Below are positions 15,587 through 17,172 of a stretch of DNA of 17,172 nt, piece after piece. Within the stretch, counting starts at the first letter, position 1; each line of letters opens with the position of its first letter. This DNA is from Flavobacterium sp. (GTDB lineage Bacteria > Bacteroidota > Bacteroidia > Flavobacteriales > Flavobacteriaceae), in NCBI GenBank assembly GCA_003449615.1, contig DMHA01000194.1:1-17172 (forward strand), given 5' to 3'. Made by a program: the position numbers and the translations under genes. Under the pieces are notes generated by a model, which was not told where the DNA came from, searched no databases, and was given only the letters and a program-made list of their open reading frames with translations.

Positions 15587-16369
15587 TTATTTAGTTGTTT
15601 TTTTTGTTAAATCTAAATTGAGCAAAGTGTTTATTATAAATCCGTTGTTGCTCTGAAATACATTCCTTTGATTGATTTCTCTGCCTAGTTGTAGCGTTTG
15701 ATTCAAATAGCCCGCTTCTATTCTGATATTTTTATCAAAGCGATACCCAAGTAACAATCCTATTCGGTTTTGATCAAAAATATTTTCGTTCACATTTTTT
15801 CCAAAACCAATGAACACCTCGTTGTATGCAGCGATATAGGGCGTTTTGTTTTTGATTTCAGTTCCTTTTAATGGCATTTGAATTCTAAACATATACCTAA
15901 GTCGATTCATAAAGAGATAATCGTCTTCCACGGTTAATTCAGGCTGAGTGTACCTTCCTACAAATCGTTGCTCGAGCATAAACCGATGAGATAATTCAAA
16001 TTTTGAAATTTTATCATTCAGGGTTGCCATCTGAAAAATGCGATGTTCCGTAAAATCTTTGCCTTGTCCGTTTATAGCAAAATCGCCATAAGGATAGGTT
16101 TCTATCCAAGCATATCCCAATCTTAATTGCAACTTGGGATTCGCTTGATAATTTAAACCAACTCGCAATAAACCTTGTTGTTTGTCGGAAACATAATTAT
16201 CTCTACGCCATTGATATTCAGAATGAATACTGTATTTTTCGGCAATTTTGAATGTTCCAAAATAATTGAACCAACCTATTTGGTTTTGATCTATTATGCG
16301 TGTATTTTGTGCCTTGATGGTGGACAAACACAGCAATAAAAAACCAGTAATTAGCAGCCTACTCATCAT
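15587..16369 (-). CDS. DUF2490 family protein, predicted outer-membrane beta-barrel (paralogue)
   Basis: 260 residues from ATG 16369; the next codon (16366) is also ATG. The signal peptide is about residues 1-21, ending STIKAQ. Landmarks shared with the paralogue 13343-14050 are a Y/W-rich strand (SIHSEYQWRRD), FELSHRFMLEQRFVGR and FMNRLRYMFRIQMPL, then a DQNRIGLLLGYRFDKN segment that aligns with ERNRLFLGGGYEFSKN. A longer frame opens at a GTG at 16390, but that codon touches the T tract of the terminator 16391-16420 and is not preferred. It lies between the lipoprotein terminator and the Fic gene (7 bases apart). Function unknown. Confidence 0.78.
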   Translation of the reverse strand: MMSRLLITGFLLLCLSTIKAQNTRIIDQNQIGWFNYFGTFKIAEKYSIHSEYQWRRDNYVSDKQQGLLRVGLNYQANPKLQLRLGYAWIETYPYGDFAINGQGKDFTEHRIFQMATLNDKISKFELSHRFMLEQRFVGRYTQPELTVEDDYLFMNRLRYMFRIQMPLKGTEIKNKTPYIAAYNEVFIGFGKNVNENIFDQNRIGLLLGYRFDKNIRIEAGYLNQTLQLGREINQRNVFQSNNGFIINTLLNLDLTKKTTK

Positions 16370-16390
16370 TGTAATTTTATTTTGTTGCAC

Positions 16391-16420
16391 AAAAAAGGGC
16401 TGATTTTGTTGAATCAGCCC
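16391..16420 (-). terminator. Rho-independent terminator after the lipoprotein gene
   Basis: A 9-bp perfect stem, GGGCTGATT (16397-16405) with AATCAGCCC (16412-16420), has a 6-base loop. On the - strand it is followed by TTTTTTG, the T tract. It lies 8 bases beyond the lipoprotein stop codon and only 21 bases before the next start codon (16369). DUF2490 and Fic expression therefore needs read-through or an unseen promoter. Confidence 0.85.
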
Positions 16421-16428
16421 CTCTATTT

Positions 16429-17082
16429 TTATTTCGGAGAAAAAGGCAAAGCTGATTTATGTACAATAATACGTAATTTTCCGTCTTTTCCTTTTTTGAA
16501 AACCCAAGTTTTATCTACCATAACTTCGTTGCCCTCTTTGTCGGTTACCCAAACATTTCCCATAGTTATCGCTACCGATCCATATATTTGAATGCCTTCG
16601 TTTTTTTCGCCAGCATTGTCATATCGCGCTTTAACCCAAGGTTTCAACGCAAAGCCCTTGTCATTTGGATAGTCTGCATCGCCCCCAACAAAATAAGCTA
16701 AAGCTCCTTTTTTGTCGTTTCTAAAAGTTTGGTCTCCAAAAGCCAAAGTGGGTTTGAAAAACACCTTGCCATTATCATAATTATAAGCATCGGTCAGGAC
16801 TTGATTGGCAAAAGTTTTATAATCGCCTCCTTCTTCTTTCAGCTTCCCAATTTTCACTAGCGCATCGCACCAAGCTTGTTGGGCTGCATTTACTTCGTCG
16901 TAAGTAATAATGTCTTGAGCTCCCTCTTCAACATAAACGAGGCCTAAATCATTAATTACTTTCTGTACTTTTTCGCTTTGAACATTGACCGCATTGGTAA
17001 TATCCTCCACTTTTTTGTTTGGATTACAAGAGCTTAAAACTGCTAGTAAACCCGATAACCCAAGAATTACAATTTTTTTCAT
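16429..17082 (-). CDS. Lipoprotein with NTF2/SnoaL-like domain
   Basis: 217 residues. The N-terminus MKKIVILGLSGLLAVLSSC is a lipoprotein signal with lipobox LSSC and lipidated C19. Residues about 65-217 show the mix of helices and strands of an NTF2-like (SnoaL/DUF4440) domain: QQAWCDALVKIGKLKEEGGDYKT-like helices, a GDADYPNDKGFALKPW loop, then strands IQIYGSVAITMGNVWVTD and TWVFKKGKDGKLRIIVHKSALPF. In flavobacterial genomes relatives are sometimes labelled as phosphoribosyl-AMP cyclohydrolase; I see no support for that label in the motifs. Catalytic activity is unknown. It is the first gene of its unit, with its own promoter and the candidate operator at 17138-17155, and a terminator directly after the stop. 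Confidence 0.8.
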   Translation of the reverse strand: MKKIVILGLSGLLAVLSSCNPNKKVEDITNAVNVQSEKVQKVINDLGLVYVEEGAQDIITYDEVNAAQQAWCDALVKIGKLKEEGGDYKTFANQVLTDAYNYDNGKVFFKPTLAFGDQTFRNDKKGALAYFVGGDADYPNDKGFALKPWVKARYDNAGEKNEGIQIYGSVAITMGNVWVTDKEGNEVMVDKTWVFKKGKDGKLRIIVHKSALPFSPK

Positions 17083-17120
17083 GATTTTTTAAATTATTAG
17101 TTAAACATTAATATTTGATA

Positions 17121-17128
17121 CAAATATA
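17121..17128 (-). promoter_or_regulatory. -7 promoter element of the lipoprotein gene
   Basis: On the - strand the sequence is TATATTTG, identical to the -7 element of the exporter operon and a perfect match to TAnnTTTG. It lies 39 bases before the lipoprotein ATG. Upstream at the -33 position lies the palindrome-like box 17138-17155, nine bases away, so binding there would mask the -33 contacts. Confidence 0.6.
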
Positions 17129-17137
17129 AACAAATTA

Positions 17138-17155
17138 AATAGTAATACTATTAAT
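17138..17155. promoter_or_regulatory. Candidate TetR operator before the lipoprotein gene
   Basis: AATAGTAATACTATTAAT; its first 15 bases (17138-17152) are a perfect odd palindrome, AATAGTA-A-TACTATT. Sixteen of the 18 bases are shared with 14737-14754. It lies 9 bases from the -7 element, about one helical turn further upstream than in the exporter operon, so both positions would put a bound dimer on the same DNA face. Confidence 0.6.
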
Positions 17156-17172
17156 TTTGAAATTTTAACTTT

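Noticed and set aside
16370..16390. GTG start for the DUF2490 gene, adding seven residues
   Set aside because: The GTG overlaps the T tract of the preceding terminator, and the added residues (MQQNKIT) precede a complete signal peptide starting at ATG 16369.

Overview
The window looks like a piece of a Flavobacterium-like chromosome (family Flavobacteriaceae, phylum Bacteroidota). It is strongly AT-rich. Three upstream regions carry the Bacteroidota -7 hexamer-type signal TAnnTTTG instead of a sigma70 -10 box. The gene families present (DUF2490 proteins, a GxxExxY protein, a type I methionine aminopeptidase ending EEDEFRRVPFVF, a two-lobed secreted M16 peptidase) are typical of that group. 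There is no rRNA, tRNA, CRISPR array, phage or classical transposase, and no gene-free stretch reaches 300 bases.

Layout. On the + strand, 132-2939 encodes an exported M16 metallopeptidase that ends at a strong terminator (2966-2997). All other genes are on the - strand. Reading them in transcription order from the right edge: a lipoprotein (17082-16429) ends at a hairpin terminator. Next come a DUF2490 outer-membrane-type protein (16369-15587) and a Fic-domain protein (15579-14794). After a 96-base promoter region there is a six-gene run: leucine-rich-repeat protein, second DUF2490 protein, TetR regulator, ABC exporter half, HlyD adaptor and TolC channel (14697-8245). Gaps in this run are 19, 14, 3, 1 and -1 bases. 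A 205-base structured intergenic element follows, then map (7995-7177), a solitary GxxExxY PD-(D/E)XK nuclease cassette enclosed by 29-bp inverted repeats (6704-7158), a SAM methyltransferase and a SNF2-type helicase (6673-2996).

How the parts fit. The tripartite exporter (ABC + HlyD + TolC), its TetR regulator, an LRR protein and two DUF2490 proteins look like one envelope-stress or efflux module. The strongest evidence is an 18-base palindrome-like box, AATAGTAA(TA/GG)CTATTAAT, found just upstream of both - strand promoters: 17138-17155 before the lipoprotein and 14737-14754 before the LRR gene. I infer that it is the operator of the TetR protein and that it joins the two transcription units into one regulon. 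The ABC protein is odd: its Walker A is intact, but the Q-loop, signature, Walker B/catalytic pair and H-loop all differ from consensus.

The best candidates for something undescribed are the shared operator and two-operon module, the non-canonical ABC ATPase, the nuclease cassette with inverted-repeat ends, and the folded 205-base element between tolC and map. All family names come from reading motifs by eye; no database search was run.
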